From NCBI RefSeq assembly GCF_011045195.1, contig NZ_CP049199.1:2232001-2296000 (forward strand): a stretch of 64,000 nt of DNA, given 5' to 3'. A model generated the notes under the pieces. That model ran no database searches. It had not been told where the DNA came from and saw nothing but the letters and a program-made list of their open reading frames with translations. Below, in pieces: positions 53,770 through 63,670 of this stretch. Origin of the DNA: Caulobacter soli. Lineage in GTDB: Bacteria > Pseudomonadota > Alphaproteobacteria > Caulobacterales > Caulobacteraceae. The translations under genes and the position numbers were made by a program. Position 1 is the stretch's first letter; each line of letters begins with the position of its first letter.

Positions 53770-56700
53770 ATGTCGGGCAACGAGGGTCAGGGTTTCGTCC
53801 ACCTTCGCGTGCGCTCGGCCTATTCGCTGCTCGAAGGCGCCATCAAGGCCGACAAGATCCCTGGCCTGGCCGCCGGGGCGGGCATGCCGGCGGCGGGTCT
53901 GGTCGACCGCAACAACCTGTTCGGGGCGCTCGAATATTCCGTCTATTCCAAGGACTACGGGGTCCAGCCGATCATCGGCTGCGCCCTGGCGGTTTCCGGA
54001 GTGGGGGCGGGGCCTACGGAACGTTGGGCCCGCACGCCGACCATTACCCTGCTGGCCCAGAACGAGCGGGGTTATCTGAACCTCTCGGAACTGTCGTCCC
54101 TGGCCTATCTGGAAAGCGGCGAGATGGCCGAGCCGGTGGCGCCCTGGGCCAAGGTGGTCGAGTACGCCGAAGGACTGATCCTGCTGTCGGGCGGCACCGA
54201 CGGTCCGGTCGACGCTCTGTTCGCCGCCGGCAAGACCGCCGAGGGCGAGGCGGCCCTGGCCGAAATGCAGCGGGTGTTCGGCGATCGCTTCTATGTCGAG
54301 CTTCAGCGCCATGGCCTGCCGCGCCAGGCCGCCGCCGAGCCGGGCCTCGTCCACTGGGCCTATGAGCACGACGCGCCGCTGGTGGCCACCAACGACGTCT
54401 ATTACGCCAAGCCGGCCCTGTACGAAGCCCACGACGCCCTGCTGTGCATTTCCGACGGCTCGTTCGTCGGCCAGGACGAGCGGCGGCGGGTGACGCCCGA
54501 GCACTGGTTCAAGCCGGCCGAGGACATGCGCAAGCTGTTCGCCGACCTGCCGGAAGCCTGCGACAACACCCTGGATATCGCCCGTCGCTGCGCCTTCATG
54601 GTGCACAAGCGCGATCCCATCCTGCCCAGCTTCCCCACCGGCGACGGCCGCAGCGAGCCCGAGGAACTGACCCACCAGGCCGAGGAAGGCCTGCGCCGGC
54701 GCCTGGCCGCGCTGGCCGAACTGGCCGCGCCGGAAGAGGAATATTGGGAACGGCTGAGGTTCGAGCTCGGCATCATCATCAAGATGGGCTTCCCGGGCTA
54801 TTTCCTGATCGTGTCCGACTTCATCAAGTGGGGCAAGGAACACGGCATTCCCGTGGGCCCCGGGCGGGGTTCGGGCGCCGGGTCGCTGGTCGCCTGGGTG
54901 CTGACCATCACCGACCTGGACCCGCTGCGCTTCGGGCTGCTGTTCGAGCGCTTCCTCAATCCCGAGCGGGTCTCGATGCCCGACTTCGACGTCGACTTCT
55001 GCCAGGAGCGACGCGAAGAGGTGATCTCCTACGTCCAGGACAAGTACGGCCGCGACCGCGTGGCCCAGATCATCACCTTCGGCTCCCTCCAGGCCCGCGC
55101 CGTGCTGCGCGACGTCGGGCGGGTGATGCAGCTGCCGCTGGGCCTGGTGGACCGGCTCTGCAAGATGGTGCCCAACAACCCGGCCGCGCCGGTCACCCTG
55201 GCCCAGGCCATCGACATCGAGCCGCGCCTCAAGCAGGCCCGTGACGAAGACGCCAACGTCAAGGCCTGCCTGGACGTGGCCCTGCAGCTGGAAGGCCTGT
55301 TCCGCAACGCCTCGACCCACGCCGCCGGCGTGGTGATCGGCGACCGGCCCCTGACCCAGCTGACCCCGCTCTACAAGGATCCGCGCTCGGACCTGCCGGC
55401 CACCCAGTTCAACATGAAGTGGGTCGAAAGCGCCGGCCTGGTGAAGTTCGACTTCCTGGGCCTGAAGACCCTGACGGTGCTGGACCGGGCCGTGAAGCAC
55501 CTGGCCAAGCGCGGCGAGGTCGTCGATCTGGGCCAGCTGCCGTTCGACGACGCCAAGACCTACGAGCTTCTCGCCTCGGGCCAGACGGTCGGCGTGTTCC
55601 AGCTGGAAAGCCAGGGCATGCGCGACACCCTGCGCAAGATGCGCTGTAGCTCGATCGAGGAGATCACCGCGCTGATCTCGCTGTATCGCCCGGGTCCGAT
55701 GGACAACATCGACACCTTCGTGGACTGCAAGTTCGATCGAAAGCCCGTCGACTACCTGCACCCCTCGCTGGAGAAGGTGCTGAAGGAGACCTACGGAGTC
55801 ATCGTCTACCAGGAACAGGTGATGCAGATCGCCCAGATCCTGGCGGGCTACAGCCTGGGCGAAGCCGACCTTCTGCGTCGGGCCATGGGCAAGAAGAAGA
55901 AGGAGGAAATGGATCTCCAGAAGATCCGTTTCGTCGCCGGCGCCAAGGAAAAGGGCGTACCGGAAGAGCAGTCCGGCTCGATCTTCGAACTGGTGGCCAA
56001 GTTCGCCGGCTACGGCTTCAACAAGTCGCACGCCGCCGCCTACGCCCTGATTTCGTACCAGACGGGCTGGTTGAAGGCCAATACGCCGGTCGAGTTCCTG
56101 GCCGCGTCGATGAGCCTGGACCTGTCGAACACCGACAAGCTGGCGGTCTTCCACCAGGACGCTCGCCGCTTCGACATCACCGTGCGCCCGCCCAACGTCA
56201 ATCGCTCGGGCGCCGACTTCGAGGTCGAGAACGGCGAGGTGCTCTACGCCCTGGGCGCGGTGCGCAACGTCGGCCTAGAGGCCATGAAGCACCTGGTCGC
56301 CATCCGCGAGGAGAGCGGGCCGTTCCGCGACATCTTCGATTTCGTCGAGCGGGTCGATCCCAAGCTGGTCAACAAGCGGGCGATCGAAAACCTGGCCCGG
56401 GCCGGCGCTTTCGACTGCTTCGACAAGAACCGGGCCCAGATCTTCGCCTCGGCCGACGTGCTGATCGCCCACGGCCAGAGCATCGCCGCCGACCGTGCGG
56501 GCGGGCAGGGAGCCCTGTTCGGCGGCGGCACGGGCCGTCCGCGCCTGAAGAAGACCGAGCCGTGGAGCCAGGTCGACCTGCTGGACGAGGAACTGGCCGC
56601 CGTCGGCTTCTACCTGACCGGCCACCCGCTGGACGACATGGTGGGCGTGCTGCGCCGTCGCCGCACCCACATGCTGACCGAGGTGATCCCGCGCGCCGAG

Positions 56701-57198
56701 GCCGGCATGGAAGCCTTCCGGATGTGCGGCGTGGTCCGCCGCCGCCAAGAGCGCGCCTCGCAGAGCGGCGAGCGCTTCGCCTTCGTCTCGCTGTCGGATC
56801 CCAGCGGCGAATACGAAGTGCTGTTCCCGCCCGAAGCCCTGCGCAAGTGTCGTGAAGTGCTGGAGCCGGGCAAGGCGGTGTCGATCAAGGTCCGCGCCAA
56901 GGCCCGCGATGGCGAGGTGCGGTTCTTCGGCGACGACGCCGAGCCGATCGAGAAGGCCATCGAGAACATGGTCGCGGGCCTGCGCCTGCACCTGTCGCCG
57001 ACGGCCACCGAGATCGAGGCCTTGAAAAAGCGCCTGGAGCCGGCGCTCAGCCAGCGCGGCGGCGAGGTCAGCCTGATCGCCGCCCTAGGCGGCGGCCGCG
57101 AGATCGAGATGAAGCTGCCCGGCCGTTACACCCTCGACGCCGCCCTGCGCGGCGCCCTGAAGACCGCGCCCGGCGTGGCGCTGCTGGAAGACGTCTAG
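53770..57198 (+). CDS. dnaE: DNA polymerase III alpha subunit
   Basis: The 1142-aa replicative polymerase has an N-terminal PHP domain, palm, fingers, tandem helix-hairpin-helix and OB domains. Catalytic aspartates lie in [16 protein letters not shown] (Asp407 and Asp409). [40 protein letters not shown] and the OB-fold strand around [11 protein letters not shown] are typical. In the PHP domain the first metal motif reads [14 protein letters not shown], with Arg15 where HLRVH is usual. The start is ATG 53770; a GTG just before it could be used. Length matches DnaE1. Proofreading should come from a separate DnaQ. Confidence 0.97.
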   Translation: MSGNEGQGFVHLRVRSAYSLLEGAIKADKIPGLAAGAGMPAAGLVDRNNLFGALEYSVYSKDYGVQPIIGCALAVSGVGAGPTERWARTPTITLLAQNERGYLNLSELSSLAYLESGEMAEPVAPWAKVVEYAEGLILLSGGTDGPVDALFAAGKTAEGEAALAEMQRVFGDRFYVELQRHGLPRQAAAEPGLVHWAYEHDAPLVATNDVYYAKPALYEAHDALLCISDGSFVGQDERRRVTPEHWFKPAEDMRKLFADLPEACDNTLDIARRCAFMVHKRDPILPSFPTGDGRSEPEELTHQAEEGLRRRLAALAELAAPEEEYWERLRFELGIIIKMGFPGYFLIVSDFIKWGKEHGIPVGPGRGSGAGSLVAWVLTITDLDPLRFGLLFERFLNPERVSMPDFDVDFCQERREEVISYVQDKYGRDRVAQIITFGSLQARAVLRDVGRVMQLPLGLVDRLCKMVPNNPAAPVTLAQAIDIEPRLKQARDEDANVKACLDVALQLEGLFRNASTHAAGVVIGDRPLTQLTPLYKDPRSDLPATQFNMKWVESAGLVKFDFLGLKTLTVLDRAVKHLAKRGEVVDLGQLPFDDAKTYELLASGQTVGVFQLESQGMRDTLRKMRCSSIEEITALISLYRPGPMDNIDTFVDCKFDRKPVDYLHPSLEKVLKETYGVIVYQEQVMQIAQILAGYSLGEADLLRRAMGKKKKEEMDLQKIRFVAGAKEKGVPEEQSGSIFELVAKFAGYGFNKSHAAAYALISYQTGWLKANTPVEFLAASMSLDLSNTDKLAVFHQDARRFDITVRPPNVNRSGADFEVENGEVLYALGAVRNVGLEAMKHLVAIREESGPFRDIFDFVERVDPKLVNKRAIENLARAGAFDCFDKNRAQIFASADVLIAHGQSIAADRAGGQGALFGGGTGRPRLKKTEPWSQVDLLDEELAAVGFYLTGHPLDDMVGVLRRRRTHMLTEVIPRAEAGMEAFRMCGVVRRRQERASQSGERFAFVSLSDPSGEYEVLFPPEALRKCREVLEPGKAVSIKVRAKARDGEVRFFGDDAEPIEKAIENMVAGLRLHLSPTATEIEALKKRLEPALSQRGGEVSLIAALGGGREIEMKLPGRYTLDAALRGALKTAPGVALLEDV

Positions 57199-57931
57199 GG
57201 GCCACGCTCACTCGGCGCCAGCCGTCGGACGGCGTCGGCGTTGCAGTCGGTCGTCGTCCCGCGCGTCGCGCGCAGGCCGGGCGGGATCCCAGAGACGGGC
57301 AAGGCCGGAGGCGGCCCGAGGCGCGGCCTTCGGCCCGGCGCCCACCCCGGACGCGCGCCAGCCGTGGGCGCGCGTCCGAGGCGGCGGCTTCGGCGCGGAC
57401 TTGGACGGACCACGAAGCCTGGGTTCGCCCCGGGGGGCAGTCCGGCCTGACCGTCACGACGTTGAAGCCCTCGTCCGGGCTGGGCGGCGTGAAATAGGCG
57501 GTGATGGCGTCGAATTCGGCGTCGCTGGCCGTGAAGTCGTGCTGGCCCATCGCGTTGCGGGCCCGCAGCCTGGCCCGGCAGACGTCGTCGGGCACGTCGA
57601 GGACATGGAGCACATGCCGCGCGCCCGACCGTTCGATGATCCCGCGCATCCAGGCCCGGTTGGCGACGGTGTTGGCGGGAAAGTCCAGCACCACAGACAG
57701 GCCCGCGCGCAACAGGGCTTCGACATGGGGCGCGATCGCTTCGCGCAGGAGCGCGGCATGGCGGACATAATCGGCCACGCTGTTGATCCGACCCGGATAG
57801 AGGCCGGCCAACCAGCGGTCTTCGCTGAGAGCGATCGTATGGGGCGCGGCGGCCAGGCGCGCCGTCAGGGTGGATTTCCCGGCGGCGATCTTGCCGCACA
57901 GCATGTGGAGCGTGGCGTCCTGCGTGGACAT
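57068..57931 (-). CDS. AAA-type ATP-binding protein (predicted kinase) with anomalous C-terminus
   Basis: The first 165 residues form a small P-loop kinase-like protein. Walker A is [15 protein letters not shown], followed by [31 protein letters not shown] and [20 protein letters not shown], then a [12 protein letters not shown] end. Relatives usually stop at about 165-175 aa there. Here the frame continues 120 more residues of Arg/Ala-rich, low-complexity sequence and runs 131 bases into the antisense side of dnaE. The native stop has probably been lost by a frameshift or by insertion of the GC-rich inverted-repeat stretch at about 57290-57420. The family's substrate is unknown. Confidence 0.7.
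   Translation of the reverse strand: MSTQDATLHMLCGKIAAGKSTLTARLAAAPHTIALSEDRWLAGLYPGRINSVADYVRHAALLREAIAPHVEALLRAGLSVVLDFPANTVANRAWMRGIIERSGARHVLHVLDVPDDVCRARLRARNAMGQHDFTASDAEFDAITAYFTPPSPDEGFNVVTVRPDCPPGRTQASWSVQVRAEAAASDARPRLARVRGGRRAEGRASGRLRPCPSLGSRPACARRAGRRPTATPTPSDGWRRVSVAPRRLPAAPRRARSSGRRAGRRRGCNGRAASSRSRGRRLGRRSG
57290..57420. repeat. GC-rich inverted-repeat stretch between dnaE and the P-loop kinase
   Basis: The stretch contains an 11-base-pair perfect inverted repeat, ggacgcgcgcc/ggcgcgcgtcc (57349-57377, loop agccgtg). It also contains several shorter palindromes such as ggccttcggcc. The base composition is more extreme than the flanking genes. It coincides with the point where the kinase frame loses family resemblance. 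Confidence 0.5.
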
Positions 57932-58202
57932 GGCGTGACCTTCCTGACGTCCGAGGACGTCGCATTTCCCGAAAAAGGCATGGGTCCGGACCCGGCCTGA
58001 CGAGTCAGGCCGGGCGCTTAATTCGCCGCGCGAAGCGCTGGCGATCCATGATCGGGATCGGGAAGGTCATGACATCGTTCCTACCATCGTCACGATGCGC
58101 CGCCAATCTCGCGACCTGGGGCCATGCGCGAGAGGCGCGGGATCCTTGGCCGTCGAACCTCTTGAAAGCGCCGACAGGGCGTGAAGCAAAGGGAGAAGAC
58201 CC

Positions 58203-58553
58203 ATGGCCAGACACGAAGGCGGCTGCCAGTGCGGGCGCGTGCGTTACGCGGTGGAGGTCGAGCTCGAGAACCTGATCACCTGCAACTGTTCGCGCTGCGG
58301 CAAGCTGGGCTCGGTGCTGGCCTTCGCGCCCGCCACGGCCTTCGAGCTGAAGCAGGGACAGGACGCCCTGAGCGAATACCGCTTCAACACCCACAAGATC
58401 GCGCACCTGTTCTGCCAGGACTGCGGCGTTGAATCCTTCAGTCGCGGCGTCGGGCCCGGCGGCGTGGAGATGGCGGCGATCAATGTGCGCTGTCTGGACG
58501 ATGTCGACGTCTTCGCGCTGGAGCCGCACGAGTTCGACGGCAAATCGCGCTAG
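58203..58553 (+). CDS. GFA-family (glutathione-dependent formaldehyde-activating enzyme-like) protein
   Basis: The 116-aa protein has the zinc-binding pattern of the GFA/CENP-V fold: GGCQCGRVRY, CNCSRCGKLG and FCQDCGVESF. It is closer to the large uncharacterised branch of the family than to proven Gfa enzymes. GFA-fold proteins were proposed to speed formaldehyde-glutathione adduct formation, but for most members no activity is established. gggagaag eight bases before the ATG gives a good start. It converges on a HAD gene 12 bases away. Confidence 0.92.
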   Translation: MARHEGGCQCGRVRYAVEVELENLITCNCSRCGKLGSVLAFAPATAFELKQGQDALSEYRFNTHKIAHLFCQDCGVESFSRGVGPGGVEMAAINVRCLDDVDVFALEPHEFDGKSR

Positions 58554-58565
58554 GCCCGAGAGCCC

Positions 58566-59216
58566 CTACCAGGCCATGGCGCGGCCGTTGGGCAACTGGG
58601 CGCGGCTGAGGCGGCGCTTGGCGGCCTTGCCGCAGCCGACGATCATCGGCGCGTCGGCCCCGCGCAGCAGCGGCAGGTCGTCGAGGCTGTCGGTATAGGC
58701 ATAGGCCCAGCGCTTGCCGTGGCCGGCCTCGGCCAGCGCCTGGCACTTGCGCTGGTTGCGGCAGTGGACGTCGGCCACCCAGCCGCCGGCCCGGCGCTTG
58801 AGCGAGGTGCCCAGCACGACGATGGGGCGGTCCAGCGGGGTGATCAGGGCCTGGGCCAGCACGGTCGGGGCAGCGGTGACCACCACCACCTCGTCGCCAT
58901 GGGCCAGGTGCTGGTCGAGGGTCTGCATGCCCGGCCCGCGCCAGTGAAGCGGCAGGTCCTCGGCCTGGAAGCGGGCGGCGAAGTCGACGCAGGACTGGCG
59001 CAGCGCCCGTTCGTCCAGTCCGGCCGTGGCGATCCACAGCAGGATCGAGGCCCCGGCCCGGCGCGTGCGCGGGGCGATGACCATCGGAATGGCGATCGGG
59101 GCGACCAGCATCGTGGCCAGCCAGCGCAGGGGCGAGCGATGAACCCGCCGCCACAGCCACAGGGCGGTGGAATCCCCGTCCAGCAGGGTTCCGTCGAGAT
59201 CGAAAACCGCGAGCAT
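58566..59216 (-). CDS. HAD-IB family phosphatase
   Basis: The 216-aa protein has HAD motif I VFDLDGTLLDGDST, motif II VVVVTAAPTVL and the motif IV region AYTDSLDDLPLL. After motif I it has a hydrophobic cap (WLATMLVAPIAIPMVI) that suggests membrane association. Members of this subclass include phosphoserine phosphatase-like and lipid phosphate phosphatases such as PgpC. A PgpC-like role on phosphatidylglycerophosphate is possible but not shown. ggagg precedes the ATG by six bases. It is a distant relative of the CicA-like protein at 16958-17629. Confidence 0.88.
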   Translation of the reverse strand: MLAVFDLDGTLLDGDSTALWLWRRVHRSPLRWLATMLVAPIAIPMVIAPRTRRAGASILLWIATAGLDERALRQSCVDFAARFQAEDLPLHWRGPGMQTLDQHLAHGDEVVVVTAAPTVLAQALITPLDRPIVVLGTSLKRRAGGWVADVHCRNQRKCQALAEAGHGKRWAYAYTDSLDDLPLLRGADAPMIVGCGKAAKRRLSRAQLPNGRAMAW

Positions 59217-59399
59217 GAGTCACCTCCACCCGTTACGGCCGGCCGGGGAGGGCGCGAATCCCGGCCTGGGACCTGAACGCATCAGACGCGACCTCTGTGT
59301 CAGAAACGCGTGACGATTGAGGTTGGCCTGTGGGCAGATCAGGTTCTTTTGTGGGCCTGTGGCGCGCCGGCCCCGCCGATGCGAAGGAAGGATGCGCCG

Positions 59400-59921
59400 A
59401 TGGATCGCCTTGAGACGCCGCGCCTGGTCGCCGAGCGGCTGGATCAGCGCCATCTGCCCGACCTGATCGCCCTGCATCTCGACCCCGAAGTCTCCCGCTA
59501 TCTGGGTGGAACGCGCTCGGCCGAGGCGACCCAGGCCTATCTGGCGGCCAATCTCGCCCATTGGGACGATCACGGCTTCGGCTTGTGGATCTGGCGCACG
59601 CCCGACGGCTCCTTCGTGGGCCGGGCCGGCGTTCGCCCGCTGGCGGTGGAGGGCGTTCCTGAGATCGAGGTGGCCTACGCCCTGGCGCGCGAGGCCTGGG
59701 GGCGGGGATACGCCGGCGAGATCACGCGGGCCCTGGTCGAGCACGGCCTGGGGCGCCTGGCGCTGCCGTCGCTGGTCGGGGTGGTGATGGTCGACCATGT
59801 CGCCTCGCGCCGGGTGCTGGAGAAGGCGGGCTTCGCGTTCGAGCGGACGGTGGTCCACGCCGGCGAGCCCTGCGCGCTCTACCGGCTGACCCAGGCGGCG
59901 TGGTGCGCGACAACGGCATGA
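59400..59921 (+). CDS. GNAT-family N-acetyltransferase (RimJ/RimL-like)
   Basis: The 173-aa protein starts METPRL-like ([18 protein letters not shown]), the usual opening of the RimJ/RimL acetyltransferase_3 group. The acetyl-CoA site region is [20 protein letters not shown], and the C-terminal [19 protein letters not shown] is typical. It transfers acetyl from acetyl-CoA to an amine, protein N-terminus or small molecule; the target is unknown. I place the start at ATG 59400 with gaaggaagg upstream. An earlier start at 59310 adds an unconserved stretch. Confidence 0.9.
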   Translation: MDRLETPRLVAERLDQRHLPDLIALHLDPEVSRYLGGTRSAEATQAYLAANLAHWDDHGFGLWIWRTPDGSFVGRAGVRPLAVEGVPEIEVAYALAREAWGRGYAGEITRALVEHGLGRLALPSLVGVVMVDHVASRRVLEKAGFAFERTVVHAGEPCALYRLTQAAWCATTA

Positions 59922-60126
59922 CCTTGCCGGATCGGCGGCCCGGTCGGGAAGGTTCAGGCGTCTAAGGGCTTGCTTTTTGGTCCGTTCACGCCTATCTGCG
60001 CGGCCATTCCACACGTGGACGTGCGGCGACGCCGGGGAGACATCCCGACGTTACCGTTCCGGTCCCGGTCCGAATTGTCGGAGCGGGGGTGTCCACGGAG
60101 GTTCAACCGGAAGAAGGAGACCTATC

Positions 60127-60993
60127 ATGGCGCTTCCCGAATTCTCCATGCGTCAGCTCTTGGAAGCTGGCGCCCACTTCGGCCACCAGACGCACCGCTG
60201 GAACCCGAAGATGGACCGCTACATCTTTGGTTCGCGTTCGAACATCCACATCATCGACCTGTCGCAGTCGATCCCGCTGCTGCACCAAGCCCTGGTGAAG
60301 GTGCGTGAAGTGGCCGCCGCCGGTGGCCGCGTGCTGTTCGTCGGCACCAAGCGTCAGGCCAGCGACCCGGTCGCCACGGCCGCCAAGCGCTGCGCCCAGT
60401 ACTACGTCAATCACCGCTGGCTCGGCGGCACCCTGACCAACTGGCGCACCGTCTCGGGCTCGATCGCTCGCCTGCGCGAGCTGGAAGGCATCATGAGCGG
60501 CGAAGGCGCCGGCCGTTCCAAGAAGGAACTGCTGCAGCTGACCCGCGAGCGCGACAAGCTGGAACTGTCGCTGGGCGGCATCAAGGACATGGGCGGCATC
60601 CCCGACATCATGTTCGTGATCGACACCAACAAGGAAGCGATCGCGATCCTTGAAGCCCGCAAGCTGAACATCCCGGTCGTCGCCATCCTCGACACCAACT
60701 GCGATCCGGACGGCATCACCTACCCGATCCCGGGTAACGACGACGCCGCCCGCGCTCTGCAGCTGTACTGCGACCTGATCGCCGACGCCGTCCTCGACGG
60801 CCTGGCCGCCGGCCAAGCCTCGTCGGGCGTCGATCTGGGCGCCTCGGTCGCCCCGATCGAGCCGACCCTGGCCCGCGAACTGACCCCGGAGCCGGTGGCT
60901 GAAGCCGCCGCCCCGGAAGCGGCTCCCGAAGCCGCCCAGGAAGCGACCGCCGAAGCGATCGAAGCCGTCGCCGAAGAGCCGGCCGCGAGCTGA
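60127..60993 (+). CDS. rpsB: 30S ribosomal protein S2
   Basis: The 288-aa protein shows the S2 signatures [48 protein letters not shown] and [20 protein letters not shown]. The last 50 residues are an Ala/Glu/Pro-rich tail ([20 protein letters not shown]) longer than in E. coli S2 (241 aa). Such a tail is common in alphaproteobacteria. The ATG at 60127 has gaaggaga six bases upstream. A leader of about 200 bases precedes it, where S2 autoregulation would act, though I could not identify the motif. Confidence 0.97.
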   Translation: MALPEFSMRQLLEAGAHFGHQTHRWNPKMDRYIFGSRSNIHIIDLSQSIPLLHQALVKVREVAAAGGRVLFVGTKRQASDPVATAAKRCAQYYVNHRWLGGTLTNWRTVSGSIARLRELEGIMSGEGAGRSKKELLQLTRERDKLELSLGGIKDMGGIPDIMFVIDTNKEAIAILEARKLNIPVVAILDTNCDPDGITYPIPGNDDAARALQLYCDLIADAVLDGLAAGQASSGVDLGASVAPIEPTLARELTPEPVAEAAAPEAAPEAAQEATAEAIEAVAEEPAAS

Positions 60994-61049
60994 TTTTCCG
61001 ATCGTCGGGTCGGGATTTCGGTCCCGGCCCGATCTTCGTGAACCTGACA

Positions 61050-61087
61050 TGCGACCGGGCTATCAAGCCCGGTCGTAATTTTGTTTC
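61050..61087 (+). terminator. Hairpin between rpsB and tsf (possible partial terminator)
   Basis: A ten-base-pair stem, cgaccgggct/agcccggtcg (61052-61075), has loop atca and is followed by taattttgttt. Placed inside a normally co-transcribed pair, it probably acts as an attenuator or RNA-stability element. Confidence 0.7.
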
Positions 61088-61152
61088 ACGCGTTTCCTGC
61101 GAGCCGGTCTCGGTCGCGGTCGGAAACGCCCTGATATTCAATGGAGGAACTC

Positions 61153-62091
61153 ATGGCTGAAGTGACCGCTGCGCTGGTGAAAGAACTGCGCGAAAAGTCC
61201 GGCGTCGGCATGATGGACTGCAAGAAGGCCCTGCAAGAAAACGGCGGCGACATCGACGCCTCCATCGACTGGCTGCGCGCCAAGGGCCTGTCCAAGGCCG
61301 CCAAGAAGGCCGACCGCGTCGCGGCTGAAGGCCTGGTCGGCATCGCCGTCCGCGCCGAAGGCGCCGGCATGACCGCCGCGGCCGTCGAAGTGAACTGCGA
61401 AACCGACTTCCTGTCGCGCAACGAGCTGTTCCAGAACGCCGTCCGCAAGATCGCGCGGGCCGGTCTGGACAACGAGGGCGTGGACGCCATCGGTGCGACC
61501 AAGACGCCCGAGGGTGAAGTCGTTTCGGACCTGCTGACCCACCTGATCGCCACCATCGGCGAGAACATGGTCCTGCGCCGTTCGGCCCGCTTCGCCGTGG
61601 CCCAAGGCGCCGTGGCGACCTACATCCACAACGCCACGGCCCCGGAACTGGGCCGCATCGGCGTGCTGGTGGCCATCGAAGGCGCTGGCGACCAGGCCAA
61701 GATCGTCGAGCTGGGCCGCAAGATCGCCATGCACGTGGCCGCGACCTCGCCTCTGTCGCTGTCGCCGGACGATCTGGACCAGGCCGCGATCGAGAAGGAA
61801 CGCGCCATCTTCACCGAGCAGGCCCTGGAGTCGGGCAAGCCCGCCGCCGTGGTCGAGAAGATGGTCGAAGGCCGTATCCGCAAGTTCCTGGAAGAAGTCG
61901 TGCTGCTGAAGCAAGCCTTCGTCATGAACCCGGATCAGACCGTCGAGCAGCTGGTCGCCGAGACCGGCAAGGAACTGGGTTCGACCCTGACCGTGAAGGG
62001 CTTCGTTCGCCTGGCCCTGGGTGAAGGCGTCGAGAAGGCTCCGGAAGGCGATTTCGCCGCCGAAGTCGCCGCCATGGCCGGCCAAGCCTAA
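61153..62091 (+). CDS. tsf: Elongation factor Ts
   Basis: The 312-aa protein exchanges GDP for GTP on EF-Tu. The N-terminal UBA-like part reads [19 protein letters not shown] and is followed by the core [17 protein letters not shown]. Length fits alphaproteobacterial EF-Ts. The ATG at 61153 is preceded by ATGGAGGAACTC, whose ggagg is its ribosome site. The in-frame ATG at 61141 is therefore unlikely to be the start. Confidence 0.97.
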   Translation: MAEVTAALVKELREKSGVGMMDCKKALQENGGDIDASIDWLRAKGLSKAAKKADRVAAEGLVGIAVRAEGAGMTAAAVEVNCETDFLSRNELFQNAVRKIARAGLDNEGVDAIGATKTPEGEVVSDLLTHLIATIGENMVLRRSARFAVAQGAVATYIHNATAPELGRIGVLVAIEGAGDQAKIVELGRKIAMHVAATSPLSLSPDDLDQAAIEKERAIFTEQALESGKPAAVVEKMVEGRIRKFLEEVVLLKQAFVMNPDQTVEQLVAETGKELGSTLTVKGFVRLALGEGVEKAPEGDFAAEVAAMAGQA

Positions 62092-62097
62092 GTCTCG

Positions 62098-62183
62098 TCC
62101 GCCGCCCTGGCTTTCAGGGCGGCGAACTGGACCGCCTCATGAAGGCGCGGCGCGCGATCTACGCGCGCGCCGCGCCTTTTTTG
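62098..62183 (+). terminator. Two successive hairpins after tsf; the second a strong terminator
   Basis: The first stem is cgccgccctg/cagggcggcg (62100-62124) and lacks a T-run. The second is a 15-base-pair perfect stem, aaggcgcggcgcgcg/cgcgcgccgcgcctt (62142-62178), followed by TTTT. Together they should end the rpsB-tsf transcript before pyrH. Confidence 0.88.
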
Positions 62184-62296
62184 CGCCCGGGTCGCGCCTC
62201 TGCACGCGATCTGGCCGGTTTTCGCCTGGAAAACCGATCCCACTTTTCCGGAACGCGCTCTATGTTGCGTCCCGACGACTCAAGAAGAGCCTCCGC

Positions 62297-63034
62297 ATGT
62301 CCGAACCCCAGCACAAACCCTATCGCCGCGTGCTCCTGAAGGTTTCGGGCGAGGTGCTGATGGGCGACACCCCCTACGGCATCGACACCAAGACGGTCGA
62401 ATCGGTGGCCGAGGACATCCGCGAGATCGTCCAGTCCGGCGTCGAGCTGTGCCTGGTGATCGGCGGCGGCAACATCTTCCGCGGCATGGCCGGCGCGGCC
62501 AAGGGCATGGAGCGCTCCAGCGCCGACTACATGGGCATGCTGGCCACGGTGATGAACGCCCTGGCCATGCAGGACGCCCTGGAGCGCATCGGCGTCTCGA
62601 CCCGCGTGCAGTCGGCCATCCCGATGGCCACGGTCTGCGAGCCCTACATCCGTCGCCGGGCCCAGCGTCACCTGGAAAAGGGCAGGGTGGTGATCTTCGC
62701 CGCCGGCACCGGCAACCCGTTCTTCACCACCGACACCGCCGCGGCCCTGCGCGCCGCCGAGATGCAGTGCGACGCCCTGTTCAAGGGCACCAGCGTCGAC
62801 GGCATCTACAGCGCCGATCCCAAGAAGGATCCGGCCGCCAAGCGTTACGACAAGCTCAGCTACATGGACGTGCTGGCCCAGGACCTGAAGGTCATGGACG
62901 CCTCGGCCGTGGCCCTGATGCGCGACAACAACATTCCTATCGTGGTCTTCTCGATCAAGGGACGTGGCAATCTGCTGAACGTCCTGCGAGGCGGCGGTGT
63001 GCACACCGTCGTTTCGACCGAGCGCGCCGCTTAA
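62297..63034 (+). CDS. pyrH: UMP kinase
   Basis: The 245-aa hexameric kinase turns UMP into UDP in pyrimidine synthesis. It has [34 protein letters not shown], the UMP-site region [17 protein letters not shown] and [13 protein letters not shown]. Length is typical (235-250 aa). It begins after a strong terminator, so it should have its own promoter in 62190-62290. frr follows by 25 bases in the conserved pyrH-frr order. Confidence 0.97.
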   Translation: MSEPQHKPYRRVLLKVSGEVLMGDTPYGIDTKTVESVAEDIREIVQSGVELCLVIGGGNIFRGMAGAAKGMERSSADYMGMLATVMNALAMQDALERIGVSTRVQSAIPMATVCEPYIRRRAQRHLEKGRVVIFAAGTGNPFFTTDTAAALRAAEMQCDALFKGTSVDGIYSADPKKDPAAKRYDKLSYMDVLAQDLKVMDASAVALMRDNNIPIVVFSIKGRGNLLNVLRGGGVHTVVSTERAA

Positions 63035-63059
63035 TTTCCCAGCGAAGAGAGCCCAAGCC

Positions 63060-63626
63060 ATGGCCACCGCCGAAAAACCCGTCCTGTCCCGCTACAAGGA
63101 TCGCATGGAGAAAGCCGTGCTGTCCCTGAAGGAAGACTTCGCTGGCCTGCGCACGGGTCGTGCGTCGGCGGGCCTGCTCGACCAGATCATGGTCAACGCC
63201 TACGGCTCGATGGTGCAGCTCAACACCGTCGCCTCGATCAGCGTGCCCGAGCCGCGCCAGATCAACGTCAACATCTGGGACAAGGGCGTGGTGTCGGCCG
63301 TCGAGAAGGCGGTTCGCAACTCGGACCTGGGCCTCAATCCGGTCGTGGAAGGCAACAACCTGCGCATCCCGATCCCGCCGCTGACCGAAGAGCGCCGCAA
63401 GGATCTGGTCAAGGTCGCGGGCAAGTACGCCGAGGCCCAGAAGGTCGCCGTCCGCAACATCCGCCGCGACGCCAACGACGATCTCAAGAAGGCCGAAAAG
63501 GCTTCCGTCATCAGCGAAGACGAGCTGAAGAAGATGGAAACCGAGGTCCAGAAGCTGACCGATGCGGCGATCAAGCAGGTCGACGAGGCCTTGAAAACCA
63601 AAGAACAAGAGATCATGCAGGTTTAG
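63060..63626 (+). CDS. frr: Ribosome recycling factor
   Basis: The 188-aa factor splits post-termination ribosomes together with EF-G. It has the signatures [55 protein letters not shown] and [17 protein letters not shown], then a long helical end. The length is a few residues above the usual 185. The ATG at 63060 begins the conserved protein; an upstream start would run back into pyrH. Confidence 0.97.
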   Translation: MATAEKPVLSRYKDRMEKAVLSLKEDFAGLRTGRASAGLLDQIMVNAYGSMVQLNTVASISVPEPRQINVNIWDKGVVSAVEKAVRNSDLGLNPVVEGNNLRIPIPPLTEERRKDLVKVAGKYAEAQKVAVRNIRRDANDDLKKAEKASVISEDELKKMETEVQKLTDAAIKQVDEALKTKEQEIMQV

Positions 63627-63670
63627 CATCGACCTGCGTTGTGGGGGGCGATGAGGGAAGGCTGAAGCGC

